Shown: positions 1 through 12,111 of the stretch, in pieces
Numbering within the stretch: position 1 is the stretch's first letter
Layout of the letters: each line of letters begins with the position of its first letter
Assembly: GCF_051622035.1 (NCBI RefSeq)
Contig: NC_135355.1
Coordinates: 33,089,986 to 33,153,985, forward strand
Length of the DNA: 64,000 nucleotides
Direction: 5' to 3'
Source of the DNA: Arctopsyche grandis
Taxonomy: Eukaryota > Arthropoda > Insecta > Trichoptera > Hydropsychidae
Notes under the pieces: model-generated
The model's input: only the letters and a program-made list of their open reading frames with translations
Databases searched by the model: none
Told to the model about the DNA's origin: nothing
Position numbers and translations under genes: made by a program

Positions 1-184
1 ACACGTTTGCCGTAAGTTGAAGATATCGCCCTCGCACAGAATTGCAAATATTGTTCCTCCATAAAGAGAGGTGCAACCGACCGACTACTGGGAGAGGTTT
101 TCCCGGAATGTCGGAAACTCGTGCATATGCAAATTCGATCTTGTTCGTCTTTTGCTTTCGCCGATGAACTATATAGCAACATAG

Positions 185-480
185 ATAAATGGTTAGCGTG
201 CAACGCTTTCAATTGTGTGGTCACGGGTACAATCCCTGGCTGTACTTTGGATATGTGACTCCAAGATCAATCGTTTCCAATCAGAGTTTGGCAATTTATC
301 TGATTTAATTGAAACGGTTCCAAAAAATTGGTATCCCTGTCCTATTTCTATCGAAAAATTCGAGTTATTCAACATCTTGATTTTTGTTGATTTGTATAAA
401 TGCTGCAAATTTGTCCATATATGCCTCTATGGATGCTAATGGTTGTTTGTATTTGCTTTGTATAATACTTATGTACAATT
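185..480 (+). mobile_element. tRNA-headed SINE, 5' part degraded
   Basis: The remnant head TGGTTAGCGTGCAACGCTTT with box-B-like GGTCACGGGTACAATCCC leads into the body shared by all copies here (CTCCAAGATCAATCGTTTCC, then TCTGATTTAATTGAAACGGTTCC) and the CTCTATGGAT block. The terminal hairpin is not clear. Confidence 0.72.
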
Positions 481-862
481 AGTGGCGGTTTTGAGATTTC
501 AAAGTCGAAGAGCTGCAAAGATGAATCAGGCTGTATTTGATGACTTGTTGACCATCCCGGTACTATACTGGGAGGGCTGCAGCTCTGCAGCGTAAATTGA
601 TGACAAAAATGGCATGAATATTTCCAAACTGGGAGGCTGCAGCCCATATGGACGAGCTGCTACTGCTTACAGTACTTGCGTACAATGTTTAACCATAGAC
701 GTCGTGCTTAGAAATGCTTATAGAAAGCAATTCAACATATATTTTGATCATGGAGTTAGGAAAATTAGCGCAAGATAATAAAAAATTTACGTCGTGTCGA
801 TAAGAATTTCAGTAACCGATACGAAGTTTCGGTTTGATAGGACTAAAGGTGTTCCAAAAATT

Positions 863-1030
863 CCCAAAATACACAGACACACACACACACATTTTTTCTA
901 GATAATGAAAACGTGATCAGTAATCGATTCCGAGTTCGAATCAGTCAAAATCTCGAGTTCGAATTCTCGCATGATCACAAAACTTCATCTATTGTTACTA
1001 CGTACATAGATAAAGTAAAAATACAGTAAA
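863..1030 (+). repeat. Family G repeat, copy 1
   Basis: ACACACATTTTTTCTAGAT, ATGAAAACGTGATCAGT, CGAACTCG-type blocks and CATAGATAAAGTAAAAA match the reverse complement of 28855-29040; the last ~45 bp also recur at 44033-44075. Confidence 0.6.
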
Positions 1031-1504
1031 AAATCCAATGCAATTAATTCAAAAACCACGAGTCTGAGGTGGGCTCAGTTTTCCAATGTCTAAATTTCAA
1101 GAGGATTATTTTTATTTTCATCATATACTCGTATATAATAGAGTTATTCTGTGAGTGTCTTTGTATCTGTCTGTGTAAGATAACGCTCGATGTACTATAA
1201 TAGTCGTTTCGATTCGACATATGTAAAAACACTGCCAACAAAACGTCCGAATATAATACGAACATAATAACGAAAAACGTATATATATATACTGTTTGCT
1301 ACCAATGTTTCCTTGAGGCAAATTAGTCTCCGAGAATTTAGCGCCATCTATTAAATATTTATTTAATTAATTAATTTTTCTATTTGTGTTTTACATTGTT
1401 TGTATGTAGGTAGGTTTTACCATATTTTTTTCATATTAAACAATTAAATATAAATATTAAATTAAATATATTTAAAAGGTATTTGAAAAAAATACGACTG
1501 CATG

Positions 1505-1550
1505 CGGATCGAACACAGGAACGATGATATTTTATCGGGTACAACACTAG
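1505..1550 (+). mobile_element. Helitron 3' end
   Basis: A hairpin-capable CGATGATATTTTATCG lies nine bases before CTAG, which is followed by T. This is the Helitron 3' signature, and it matches the end of 50958-51714 (CGATGATATTTCATCG...CTAG|T). The 5' end was not identified. Confidence 0.6.
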
Positions 1551-2236
1551 TACTATATATGTAATTAGTAGCTCAACGGTTCACCCCAATACGCCAATAT
1601 TTCAACATTATTGAGACAGGAAGATTGATTTATTAAGATTGAAATTGAACTTGCGTATAGTTATAATAATAAAATTAAATATATTTCACAGGAAAATAGC
1701 AGTAGCGTATTATATATGAACATGGGAATGATTTCGAGTGTGCTATCCTAGTGGATATTAATCACGCAAGTTGAAGGGTCATTGCATAGATAAAGCGAAA
1801 CAGTGTTTGTTCCGCATAGGTCAGAAATAAACAGACTATTAAGTGCACCAGAAGGCACTCCCCTCGCTTAGCAATGAAACGGTGAAAATTTAAATGAAAA
1901 GTTGAATTCACTCTGGGACGCACATCGTTCTTTATTTGCGTAAAGTTAGCGCAGATTACACGTTAACCGCCAGCGAAAGCTTAAACCTCTCGTGCGAAAC
2001 TTTTCAATTCCGACAGCGCTGTTATAAAAACCGCATGCGAATATTGTCGAAACTCTCGCCACTTAAAATTTTGAACTATGTACATATGTATATGTGTATA
2101 TACGCGTGCAGAAGTATGTATATATATGTACATATATATTACGATCATTGGATACCCATGAGATTGATTAGCCAAACAAATTAGTGGACACGTCTCTTCA
2201 ATAGTCGAGATCAAATTATCTTCAGTTACAGGTGTA

Positions 2237-3198
2237 GGGGAGAGTGGTGAACGTGTGAACAGTTTTCGCTTTTTCACTCATAGCTCAGCAACTTTATTGT
2301 TTTATGCAAACTTTTTAATGTCATTAGATAGGTTGAATATTCAAGATTAAAATTAAAAAAGAAAAATTAATGATAGCATAACAGTTTTTTTATTTTTTGC
2401 AAAAATAATAGATACAAAAAAATTGTCCAAAGGTTCAACACTATGTTGAACCTATGGACAATGTATGTTGGACACATATGTATGATAATTTATACAAAGT
2501 AAAGTATTTCATCCAATGTTGAAATTCTCTAGGTCTACATTAAATTCCAACTGTGTTTTGAGTCTCCCAGACTGGCCTACCATTCGAGGAGGCAGTTTCC
2601 CAGAAATTTCCTCTTGACAAATATTATAAATTTTGTCATCGACCACAAGAAATCTGTTTGTCGATATTTTCTTGTAATACTTAATTTAAATATCATTTTC
2701 GATTGGATTATTCATAACTTCAGCAACATAATACTTGAAAGTCTTTTTGATTGTTAATTTCACAAGAACCTCTAACCTTAACCTTTGGACGCGTCCAGAG
2801 GTACAACCAAATAAATGTCCAAAGGGACAACAAAACGAAATATTCAACTAATATTAAAATACACTTCTTTGTGGTTACGTTTTAACACAGATATCGTCGT
2901 TACCAAATAGTTAAATAACCACTATACAAAACTAAATGCATATCTTGTATGAAAAGTTATTTTAATAAATATGAAAAAACAAACAGTTCGTTGGTAAATA
3001 TTTACTTTTGGGTCCCAAATAACGAAATTCTCGAAAAAACTCGAATCTGGCAGCACGCGGCACCAAAAGGTGGATTGAATGTTACCAATATTCGATGTTC
3101 ATAATTCCCTAGAACATTGTGTAGCAAAAATATTTTCCCCGACCGAAATAAAGTCATTGTCCACAGGTACATTCGTCCATAGGTACACCACTCTCCCC
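2237..3198. mobile_element. TA-flanked DNA transposon, 962 bp
   Basis: Terminal inverted repeats of at least 13 bp (GGGGAGAGTGGTG and its exact complement CACCACTCTCCCC) are flanked on both sides by TA, the target duplication of Tc1/mariner/pogo-type elements. The interior includes a broken reading frame (2509-2769, minus) and ACCTATGGACAATG/CATTGTCCACAGGT blocks that extend the inverted symmetry. It is probably a deletion derivative of a larger autonomous element. Confidence 0.8.
2509..2769 (-). pseudogene. Remnant of transposon-encoded protein, C-terminal piece
   Basis: An 87-codon stretch with one internal stop. It begins VLVKLTIKKTFKYYVAEVMN, continues IKYYKKISTNRFLVVDDKIY, then ICQEEISGKLPPRMVG, and ends at a stop. 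The pattern VLVK...KYYVAEV...NRF.VVDD..Y.I..E.I..KLP.P resembles the Tudor/SH3-like C-terminal module seen in some transposon proteins; this assignment is an inference. Upstream transposase domains are missing. Confidence 0.45.
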
Positions 3199-3344
3199 TA
3201 TATCTTTGTTTAAGTATTGGTTTGTATATTGACATCGGTTTTGGATACTCAATGAGAACTTCAAGTGTGATATGTACATACATATGTACATAGATCCGCG
3301 ATTGAGTGGTGAGGCTTGAGATGGGATATACAATACGTACTGTA

Positions 3345-3545
3345 AAGTGAGAACATGAGAGAGAGTATTCACTGTCTAAGTGCATTAATTGGTGGAAAAT
3401 GGATACCCCGGATTAGGCTAACGGGACTCAAAACAAAGGATAAGCTGGGGTACTCACAGAACGGGGCGAGTATGGATTGACCTATGCACGTGCCTAGACA
3501 ATAGACACGCCAACGGATCGGGAATGCTATGCTGGGCAAGTTGTC
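3345..3545 (+). repeat. Left arm of an inverted repeat pair
   Basis: GAGAACATGAGAGAGAGTAT, CTGTCTAAGTGCATT, CCCCGGATTAGGCTAAC and AGACACGCCA match the reverse complement of 4035-4215. The loop of about 490 bp is AT-rich. Confidence 0.7.
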
Positions 3546-4034
3546 CTTTATAAAAAGGTACACATGTTAGATCAAGTATTCTGGAGTGAGCGGTGGTTGC
3601 GTGTGGACCTCCTGAATCTTTATAATAATCCTGAATCTGTGAAGTGATTTTGGCCTTTCATTTGGATCTTGAACCCACCTCTACGCAACAATACTATATT
3701 TAATTATTAGAAACGTGATTTAAAAAAAATCTTGTCCTTGATTAGTTAATCTGTTGAATTGAGTAATTCTGATACAGATATTTAGAATTTTGAAAGAATA
3801 GACTTTAAAGTGCAGACAAACAGAGTGGTTTGCGATTTTTTTTATAGATAGTTCTGCACATGCAAGGAAAGTGCTAGCATTTCAAATCTATCGGGATCCT
3901 TGGCAAATCTCATCCCCTGGAGTTTTTTTGATGATATTTTTGTAATGAATGTGATCGATAACGCTGATTCCCATATTTGAATAAGTGTAGGAGATACTTG
4001 TTGAAATAATAAGATGCTACGAATTAGCAATGAC

Positions 4035-4215
4035 ATGCCTATAACAGCTGGTCTACCCTGGCGAGTCTATTGTTTATGCAGGCACTCGCCCAGGTCTGTG
4101 AGAACTCCTACGTATCCTTTGTTCGGACACTTGAGTCCAGTTAGCCTAATCCGGGGTCTCTATTGTTCACCTACGAATGCACTTAGACAGTGGATACTCT
4201 CTCTCATGTTCTCAC
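4035..4215 (-). repeat. Right arm of an inverted repeat pair
   Basis: Partner of 3345-3545: GTTAGCCTAATCCGGGG, AATGCACTTAGACAGTG and ATACTCTCTCTCATGTTCTC are reverse-complement matches with several small indels. Confidence 0.7.
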
Positions 4216-5904
4216 GTCACAATATTTTTCAAATACAAAAATTATAAAAATAAAAATAAAATAATATTTTTGGATATCTTTAGGTATGAATCTTCAACCT
4301 TTTGTCACAGAACGCTTTTGACATAAACTATACCTCAGGGTTCTAGTTTTTTATAGGTGTATATTCGTCTATGAAGTTAAACTAAAATATCATAAATTTA
4401 AGTTACAGCTTGAGATTTTTAACTTTTGACTATAGTAACGAGATGGAAAAAAATATTTTTTAAGGGTCTGCGCTATGTAGGGTGCCAGGTCTCGAATTGA
4501 CGGTCCATAAAGCGGCTTATTGTTCAGGGGTGGAAGCGGAAACGTTTTTCCTTTTAAGTACATATAATATAGCAACCGCGAAGGGCGAGCGGTACTTAAT
4601 TCGCGATAAATGCGAATCCGACCCCTCTCTCGCGAACTAGAGAAATAAATATGCAATAAAAAAAGCAGTTTGCCAAATGTAAGCCACTCGATGTATAATA
4701 TGGGCTCATCCTGTTTGTGAGATCACGCTCTCGTGTGCTTCTCTTCACAAAGGGATATTTTATGACTGCCTTCGTTTTATTTCATTTTTCGCCGAACGCT
4801 AAGCATGTTATGCTTTATATTTGAATCGCTTAAAAATACAATATATATGTACGCTTATAAAGGTTGTTTCGAATTAAAAGGTCTCAGACTTTGCTAATGT
4901 CGTCGACTCGTATATTTCACCGCTCATTAACTTAACAATTAAAAGCCGAGGCAAAGTTCTTAATTCTGGCGATTTCACCCTTTTATGTTTGCGATACAAA
5001 AACAGGACGTTTCGTATAGCGCGTCAAAGTCCACGCAAAATTCCGAGTCCTCTTTTCGCCAAAAAGCCTTTTGTAAACTTTTTAATTGTCATCCTTATCT
5101 CGGCTGTCGTCCCACTTAGTCCAGGAGGCTCCGTAGATCTTGAATCGTTAAGTATTATTACTGTTGTCAACAATGTTTCTGTGTGTTTATAAATTATCTC
5201 GCTGAAAGTTTCATTTTGTGTCGATCAATTATATGAATTGATGCTTAATTAAATTGATGAAAGGGATATTTAAGCACATAAGGCTGGTAATATATGTATG
5301 TACATATTTATATTTGTATAAGTACTTATAATACTTTGGTTATGAGCAACGTTGGCGTTGATTAGCTGTCAAAATTCAACAATGTAGATGTTATCATGGA
5401 AAACGTCTCAAATTGGATCATCTTTCAGCTTAATTTATTAGGCTGGGAATACATATGTACATGAAAGTTATAAATATATTAACTTTGACGTTTCTATAGG
5501 TTTCTCCAGTTTTGTAGCATGTTCAGAATTTCGTTTTAAGCAGGCGTTTGATTCTAAAGTCACGATTGTTTTTATAATACAGGCAATGTTGAATCTGTAA
5601 ATTTGGTATTCAGTCAAAATAATTAGAAGTACACTCAATTTTTTTTATGCGAGTTTTTTTTATTATAGAGTTATTTGAATCAAAGTCATACTTAATTATG
5701 GTTTGTTTGTTTGTATAAAAAATTGACTTAATATCAAATACGGTATTTATTTTAAATAATGGATGAAATTTAGAAAACCAAGAACCATATTGAGGTGGTT
5801 CAAAATCGAAAACTATAGATTTTTATAGAGTACAAACAAATTAATTTTTATATATCTACAAATGTAAATTGATGATGAATGGATGTGAATATTAGACATT
5901 GATC
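4216..5904. other. No feature recognised
   Basis: Mixed sequence without a supported gene. 4490-5120 is somewhat less AT-rich than its surroundings and not seen elsewhere in the window, so it may be single-copy; from 5200 on it is AT-rich. Confidence 0.5.
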
Positions 5905-6446
5905 AGCAAAATGTTACATAAAGTTCAATGCACGAAGTATGGAACGCTGTATACTCGGCATAACGAGGACAGATAGGAAGCGGAATATGTGAGTGAGAAG
6001 TAGTGGATATGGTTCGGTGATTATTCCACACAAAGCAATCTCACAGACGTCACTATAATCTCGATCTGGCACCCAAAATCTACATCAATCGAGAGTTGAC
6101 CACGCGAAGTATCATACTAACGAGAATTTGAGTATCGGATATTCCGTATTCGCGTGTATATTTTCGTGGCAACGACTGTCGTGTGTGCTATCACAATGTG
6201 CGAAATCATCTGTTTAGTTGTGGATATAGTGCAGAGAGCGAAAAAAAGTGAAATGGCATCGGGTGGGTCACGGAGCTAAAATAAATGGTGGACAAAATGG
6301 TAAAATATAAAAGGATGAAAGGAAGGCCGTAAGGAAGGTGTAGGAAAATATGGACGAGAGTTGCGCAAAACAGAGACGAGTGGAAGCGTGTTGGAGAAGT
6401 CTTCGTCTAACAGAGGATGGTGAATGGCTGTAAATGATGATATATT
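5905..6446 (+). pseudogene. 5'-truncated, decayed RTE copy with internal insertion
   Basis: Positions about 5905-5990 match the codons around QCTQRSMERCMLGITRKDRK of the intact RTE (for example GAAGTATGGAACGCTG and AGGAAGCGGAATATG). Positions about 6262-6446 match its last 60 codons, ending in the same GGCTGTAAATGATGATA tail. Between them, about 6005-6262 is unrelated sequence that shares a segment with 10543-10665 (family E). Frameshifts, deletions and stops make it non-functional. Confidence 0.82.
6005..6262. repeat. Family E repeat inserted in truncated RTE copy
   Basis: It shares blocks with 10543-10665, notably CACAAAGC, GTCACTA.AATCTC, ATCTGGCA, and GATATTCCGTATTCGCG versus AATATTCCGTATTCGCG followed by TTTTC(G/A)TGGCA. 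No coding potential is seen. Confidence 0.55.
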
Positions 6447-6604
6447 TTAAGTAGAAAAAACTTCGACATTTATCGTACCGTCTTTTCCTAGTAAACACAT
6501 TTCTAAATTGCAGGTTTGTTTTTAATTGATTTCACTTTAAAAGCACTGTAAGGGAATTCGGAGATGGTTATAGCCAACACTTAAATTTAATATTGTAATG
6601 TAGA

Positions 6605-6905
6605 GATTAGGTGATTGGTGCTCGTCAATCACTGGTTTACTAGCACTGATCACCTGATATTGCGTTTGCGCCGAAAAGGCCTCACCGTATGAATTAACTG
6701 TATAAAACAACCAATAAGGTTTCGCGACTCATCGACCAATGATCTCTCTGCGTTAAGAGTTCATACTGTGTATAGATATTTAGCGGATCTGTTCCGTGCT
6801 TCTTTCGAAGCTGGATCATCAATGAAACAACAACAAAGTACCTCGACTACACTACTGCGTCTTTCAAACCGATCTCTGAAACCTCTCTACATGTCCACGC
6901 TATAC
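6605..6905 (+). repeat. Family H repeat, copy 1
   Basis: Blocks CTCGTCAATCACTGGT, CCAATAAGGTTTCGCGAC, TCATCGACC and ATCTCTCTGCG recur at 60395-60710 and in reverse at 13225-13520. About 300 bp, no coding frame. Confidence 0.72.
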
Positions 6906-7890
6906 ATACTATTATCAACATGTCTTCAATAGTATCTTTTGAGTGTGGAATTAATTGTATTTAGCTAATTATTATTGTATTTTTGCTCAGTGATTTATTT
7001 TGAATTTGTATTTCAATTAGAATATTTTATCTATGAAAATTCGTATCATATATTTAATATGTAGGTGAACAATTTTATAAGAAATCTTTTGAAATTAAAT
7101 TACGATTTTCTCATAACAAAAGAAATCTCGGTACAGCAATATACGTACATATGTACGTTTAATTAAGCATATGAACTGTACGAGTATATGATTCTGACAG
7201 TTTTTTTTTCCAATTGATAACATTCTGTCAAAGCTATTCAATTCAGGCGTTTGACAGTTACTTGCGTAGGAAGGTAGAAATATTGAAATGTTTCGTAATT
7301 CGAGTAACGTCGCAATGTCTATCATATTACAAATAATACAATAAAAAAAAGTATTTTCTCCTATTACACATAGATACCTATGTACGTGTAGGTGTTTAAA
7401 TATTTTATAATATACATATATGTACATATGTATACTACTTATATCGACGATAATAAACGTGGCAGGTTTAGCGTAACACTTGGCACTCCAGGTGTGTATA
7501 AAAACGGCTATATTCAAATCAGTCAACTTATCCAATCTATTTTTTTGCCGTTCCTCTCTCGAAAAGGGGAAAAGTTTTATCACATATTTTTTCTTTGAAC
7601 TCAGCAACACCGTGAGACCCCTTCTGTTTATTTATTTTGCGAAATTGTACGAATGTGTGCGCGTGACGCTTATAAAAGAATTGCACGTAGATAAATACAT
7701 ACATATGTACGTACATGGTTCGAAAAAAGTACCTTTTCTATTTAGGAGAAATATGATTATTTTTATTTATAATTTATTTTACAATTCTAATTTTTATACG
7801 AAGAAACAATAGATGAATTTTTCAATAGATTATGAGAAAATTGGACATTGATGTTTTGATTGATTAGTTTCTACATATTATAGCTTCTAT
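6906..7890. other. No feature recognised
   Basis: AT-rich with palindromic ATATGTACATATGTATA motifs. A 171-codon minus-strand frame (7610-7095) is compositionally AT-driven and resembles nothing known to me. Confidence 0.5.
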
Positions 7891-8322
7891 CAGCCAGCAG
7901 TAGAGCTCAGTGGTTGCGTTTATGATTAGCACCAAGAGATTATTGGGTTCGATCCCGGGTTAATCTTTAATATACTGCTGGTTAGATTTGGATGTTTGTG
8001 AGTCCAAATCGATCGCTTCTTATCAGAGATTGCCTATTTTATCTGATCATTGTTGAAACGGTTCCTTAAAATTGGCAAAAAATGATCCTACCTGCTGTCA
8101 CAAATCTCTGTATGTACAATTTAAATTCTAAAAGTCCATATATGTCTCAATGGATTAATTAATTAATTAATTGTTAATTTCGTGACCTTCACCTTCTCGA
8201 AATACAGTTATTTATGTAGTAAAAAAATGCTGCATTGTTTGTAATTAATTGTCCAGGAAGGCGCATTGGGGTCTTCCTATCGAGCCTTCCTGGTATATAT
8301 CTATGTAAAAATAAAAATAAAA
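7891..8322 (+). mobile_element. tRNA-headed SINE, full length, type-1 hairpin tail
   Basis: Head CAGCCAGCAGTAGAGCTCAG with TGGTTGCG (box A) and GGGTTCGATCCC (box B); shared body with AAATCGATCGCTTCTTATC and TTGAAACGGTTCC; 3' hairpin 8253-8293 (CCAGGAAGG...CCTTCCTGG); tail AAAAATAAAAATAAAAT. Confidence 0.88.
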
Positions 8323-8487
8323 TATGTAGAACATGTATGTGTGTATTTTGAAGATAATTCAAACATCGCTTATACATATTATCAAACATTAACTTCGAAT
8401 CAGTTGATGAATTGAATGACGTTGCAATTGTTTTCGACCGGAAGTAGTACCTTATATAGGTACATATGTATGTATACATCCCCTCTT

Positions 8488-8892
8488 AATGTCTTTTTAC
8501 AAGCTTTTAATATAGCTTCACTCGGTTAGTTCCACGAAATATCTGCCCATCAAAAATTTGTGATAGTTTTTGAACCACTTGCACTCTTTAGATCGCTTTG
8601 ATATTTTTCCGACATACGGGGGTTAGTTAATATTGAAGTAAGCCAATATCTCTGATATAAAGCTAGATGCGATAAATCATTAACATTGCATTGTACTTCA
8701 GGTAGTAAGCTCTTTTTTACAAGCTTTTTACTAGCTTCACTCTAGTGATAGTGACCTTCCTGCCCGTCAAAAATTTGTAATCTGATTTTGAATCACTTCC
8801 ACTATTCAGGTCGCTTTGATATTTTACCGACATCCGGTGGTTAGATAACATTGAAGTAGGCCATTGTTTCCAACATGAAGCTAGAACCCATT
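8488..8892. repeat. Two ~200-bp tandem copies
   Basis: Copy 1 (about 8488-8680) and copy 2 (about 8711-8892) share TTTTTACAAGCTTTT, AGCTTCACTC, GTCAAAAATTTGT, GGTCGCTTTGATATTTT and ACATCCGGTGGTTAG-type blocks in the same order, roughly 80% alike by eye. Confidence 0.8.
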
Positions 8893-9238
8893 AAAACTAT
8901 TTTGGAATCTTGTGTCAGATTGAAGCGATGAAATGTTAAAAACTTGAAAAGGGGTAAGAGTTACTTTTATTTACTTTCATCTCATATAATCTTAATAATA
9001 AAAGCTTTTAAACTTTTTGTATACGTTTTTAATTTACTAATTTATTTTATAGATGATGCTGGAGTTACATTTAATCATGTATGTACATAGATCGTAGCAA
9101 TTCATTATTTCGTTTTTGAAAAATAATCTACATTCATACACATGTATCATCCATATATTTTTTTTATTTTTTTTATTTATTTATTCATATACATATATTT
9201 ACAGGATATAATGTTTATTTCAAAGTTAGACATGTATT

Positions 9239-9275
9239 CCTTATCAGATAAGAGTAGCTCTTGTGCCTGATAAGG
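9239..9275 (-). repeat. Terminal hairpin, type 5
   Basis: CCTTATCAG and CTGATAAGG flank GATAAGAGTAGCTCTTGTGC. A T-rich run precedes it at 9158-9180. No SINE body follows clearly. Confidence 0.5.
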
Positions 9276-10540
9276 GAGCTACGATTCTATTATAAATTCT
9301 TAAAATCTATTATAATATTTTTTATATAAAAATTACATTAAAATTTTTCAGTGCAAGTTTTTTTTGAAGAAGTGTTTAATTTTTTTTACTTGTTAAATAA
9401 ATATATGTAAACATATATTTATTTATTTATAATTTCAACATCAAATTGAGTTGAGTTTAAATTAATAGTCTCTTTTCTTGTTACAAATAAACGTGTCTGT
9501 TCAGTCGTTAATAATTATGGCCCTAAAACCACAGTCCCACATCAACCGACCCAAAACGAGAACAATCACAATGGAAAACCATTGTAGCTTTTCATTCCGA
9601 AGGCACGGACGTGGATAGTTTAGATTTGTTGAATAACACACGATATGCAAGATATGTATATCGCTTTACAGATTTTCTCCTGGTACATGCTATTTTTTTG
9701 CATGAATACACGTCTAAAGATCATATTCAAACATGCGTGGTGAATGACAGTTTATTGTCGGGATATCTCGAATTGTATGAATGTATGTATGTATGTATGT
9801 ACATCGGAAAGATATGATCTGATTCGATCTCGTGAATAGCAGTGTCCTTTGAAGAAGAAAAAATATATCCGTGGGGTTCAAGGTACCCCAGCGGGACTGT
9901 AATCCCAAACATTCAATATAAATATATATATATATATATATATACATATGTACGATATCTCTTTTGTTATATACGCTTGGAAAATGGAAGGGAATGTATG
10001 GAAATATTATTCATCGCGCTGGAGCTCTCGCATATATACGTACGTATAATACTTGATTTTTCCAAATGAGATAACATGTTATATACGAAAGAACTTCGTT
10101 CAATTTATGCTTAAATCGTTCTGATATAAACTAACCAATGTGTATATATTTTTTCGTATATCTACAGAGGGTAAACATAAGGTTAAAGAGACAATCGACT
10201 ATGGGCCAAATTTCGTACATACAATGTGCTTACATACATACATACATACATATATTGTTTATTGTGAGTAAAAGTTGTTTATTCTATCTATTTATGATTA
10301 ACGTAATCGATTCAAGTTTTATTTAAATCGAACATATATGTAATCGAATATGTGAAACTAAGAATAGGATTTGATGATTTTATTTATTCTTGTATTAGAT
10401 TTTCTTTCACCTTATGTTCATTTTTACTAGTTATGTATAGTATTATTTTTCTTTTGTCTTTTTTCTTTTACATTTTTTTTTATCGCGTTTTTCTGCTTTT
10501 ATTTTTTTATTTTATGCATGTTATTGTGGTTCATTGATTG
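9276..10540. other. No gene; short microsatellites
   Basis: (ATGT)n at about 9776-9800 and (TA)n at 9918-9944 are present. The rest is AT-rich with no supported coding frame. Confidence 0.5.
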
Positions 10541-10542
10541 TT

Positions 10543-10665
10543 TGTCACAAAGCGCTCGCCCAAAAGTCACTAAAATCTCTGTAACGGAACATCTGGCAGC
10601 CGAAAAGTCCATAATACTAGCGCGAACTGGAGTGCCAAATATTCCGTATTCGCGATTTTCATGGC
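10543..10665. repeat. Family E repeat, second copy
   Basis: Matches the insertion in the truncated RTE copy at 6005-6262 over ATATTCCGTATTCGCG and flanking blocks. It is followed directly by the family A repeat. Confidence 0.5.
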
Positions 10666-10878
10666 AGATTTTGAGTTAAAGACCGCAAAAGCCAAAAACT
10701 GTAAAAATCGCACATTTTTTTAAACGCTCATATCTCGTAAACAATCACTAACCAACAAAAATCATTATCATATTCGAATTCAGTGGATCAAACTTAGTAA
10801 AGATTGGTTAGCCTCCGCTCTGGTAATATAACTCAAAAACGTGATTTTTTGTTGCTCAGTGTAATTCAATTACCGTTA
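10662..10878 (+). repeat. Family A repeat, copy 1
   Basis: GCAAAAGCCAAAAACTG, CGCTCATATCTCGTAAAC, ATCAAACTTAGTAAAG and CCTCCGCTCTGGT match 28715-28860 and, reversed, 27885-28078. Confidence 0.68.
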
Positions 10879-10936
10879 TTGTACATATAATCTAATTTGA
10901 GTCGATTTTTGTGTTCTTCTCTTTTTCAAATGTAAG

Positions 10937-10976
10937 CCATTGCAGCGCATTAGGTTCTTCCTGTAATGCCACAACG
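10937..10976 (+). repeat. SINE-type terminal hairpin, type 4
   Basis: CCATTGCAG at the left and GCCACAACGG at the right flank a loop containing GCGCATTAGG and CTGTAATG. It is followed by an A-rich stretch (ATAAATGAATAAATG). It matches the hairpin at 59635-59675 in opposite orientation. No SINE body is obvious to its left. Confidence 0.6.
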
Positions 10977-10994
10977 GTCCAAAACTATAAATGA

Positions 10995-11338
10995 ATAAAT
11001 GTACACTCACCTTTACAGATCTCTCCAAAGCGACAATTTTATACAATACGAATTTTATACAATACGAATTCATACAAACATCACCCACAGTGAGATTTAT
11101 TGATACATTTTTGCAGCATTTTATTATAGAAATTGACGAAGCTCGAGAAGCTGAATAATTTGAGATTTGCAAGAGATGTTAGAAAAAGAAATGCCAATTC
11201 ACAGGAATCGCTTCAATGAAAATCACAGTCACAGTCGCAAACCAAGGTTTGGCCAATAGTTATTAGTGGGAATCGTACCGTGACCAGTCGGCAAGAAAGC
11301 ATAATATGCTAATCAAAAGTCCACGCTGCTGGCTAAAA
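10995..11338 (-). mobile_element. tRNA-headed SINE, type-2 hairpin tail
   Basis: On the minus strand the head is at 11338 (AGCCAGCAGCGTGGAC) with a degenerate box B (GGTACGATTCCC). The body passes through ACCAAGG and TTCATTGAAGCGATTCC, and the 3' hairpin lies at about 11004-11036 with GATCTGTAAAGG in its loop. An internal direct duplication ATACAATACGAATT occurs near 11040-11070. Confidence 0.78.
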
Positions 11339-11544
11339 CTTGAAAGTTGACGGTGAAACTTCAAAAAAAGGATTATGAGTATTTAACTATATTATTCAAA
11401 TAGTTAATTACATATATTTGTTACCTAGTCCTGAATGGTTCATGATAGGAAGAAATAATGAAAACAGATAGCATACTATCTATTTATTTATTTATCTTCA
11501 GCTAAAAACCAATTTAAAGTTTGTTACGATGAAAGGTCCGCTTA

Positions 11545-11990
11545 TATTATCCAGCAATGTACGTCTTCAACTCGGCACGGAAAAGATTACATCTTTTCAT
11601 ACTATACAGCACCACCCGTTTTTGGTATATTCATGCTTGTTTTGGATAAGTGCAAGGCAAAAACGCCCTACATATACATTACAGAGCGGTGCAATATTCC
11701 TTGCGTCGTATCTTCGAGTCAATATTGTCATAATCATAATATTGTAAATAATCAAATGCACATGCCAACACTTTCATTAGTACAGGTGCACTCACCACTT
11801 GCGTCATGCGTGAATATTTCCACAGTGGCCAAAAAAAACCGGTTATGCTTTATACGTTTCGATACTGCTGTATATTATGAATACGTCATGTCGGTTGCAG
11901 CTGTTTTGAATACACCACGTGCTCATTATGGAACAGACATATATAATTTAACGAAGGACATTTTTTGCTGGCTTAAGTTGAACTGGTATA
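11545..11990 (+). repeat. Family F repeat, copy 1 (possible decayed coding element)
   Basis: Matches the reverse complement of 44435-44900. The shared segment includes a frame with CKAKTPYIYITER, after which this copy shifts frame relative to the other (QYYLRSIVESILS there is readable here only in a second frame). The second half shares CCACAGTGGCCAAA and ATACTGCTGTATA-type blocks. Confidence 0.6.
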
Positions 11991-12111
11991 AGCCAACCTG
12001 GCTGGTTGAATTAGATTCTCAAACTTGCCTGAAAAAGGACAAGACAACATCATTATTTTTTAATAACAAAAACATTCATTGAGTTTGTCTTTCAAGTCAA
12101 TTGTCAGTGCT

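Noticed and set aside
7095..7610. 171-codon minus-strand ORF
   Set aside because: No recognisable domain, AT-driven composition, overlaps microsatellite-like motifs; most likely chance.
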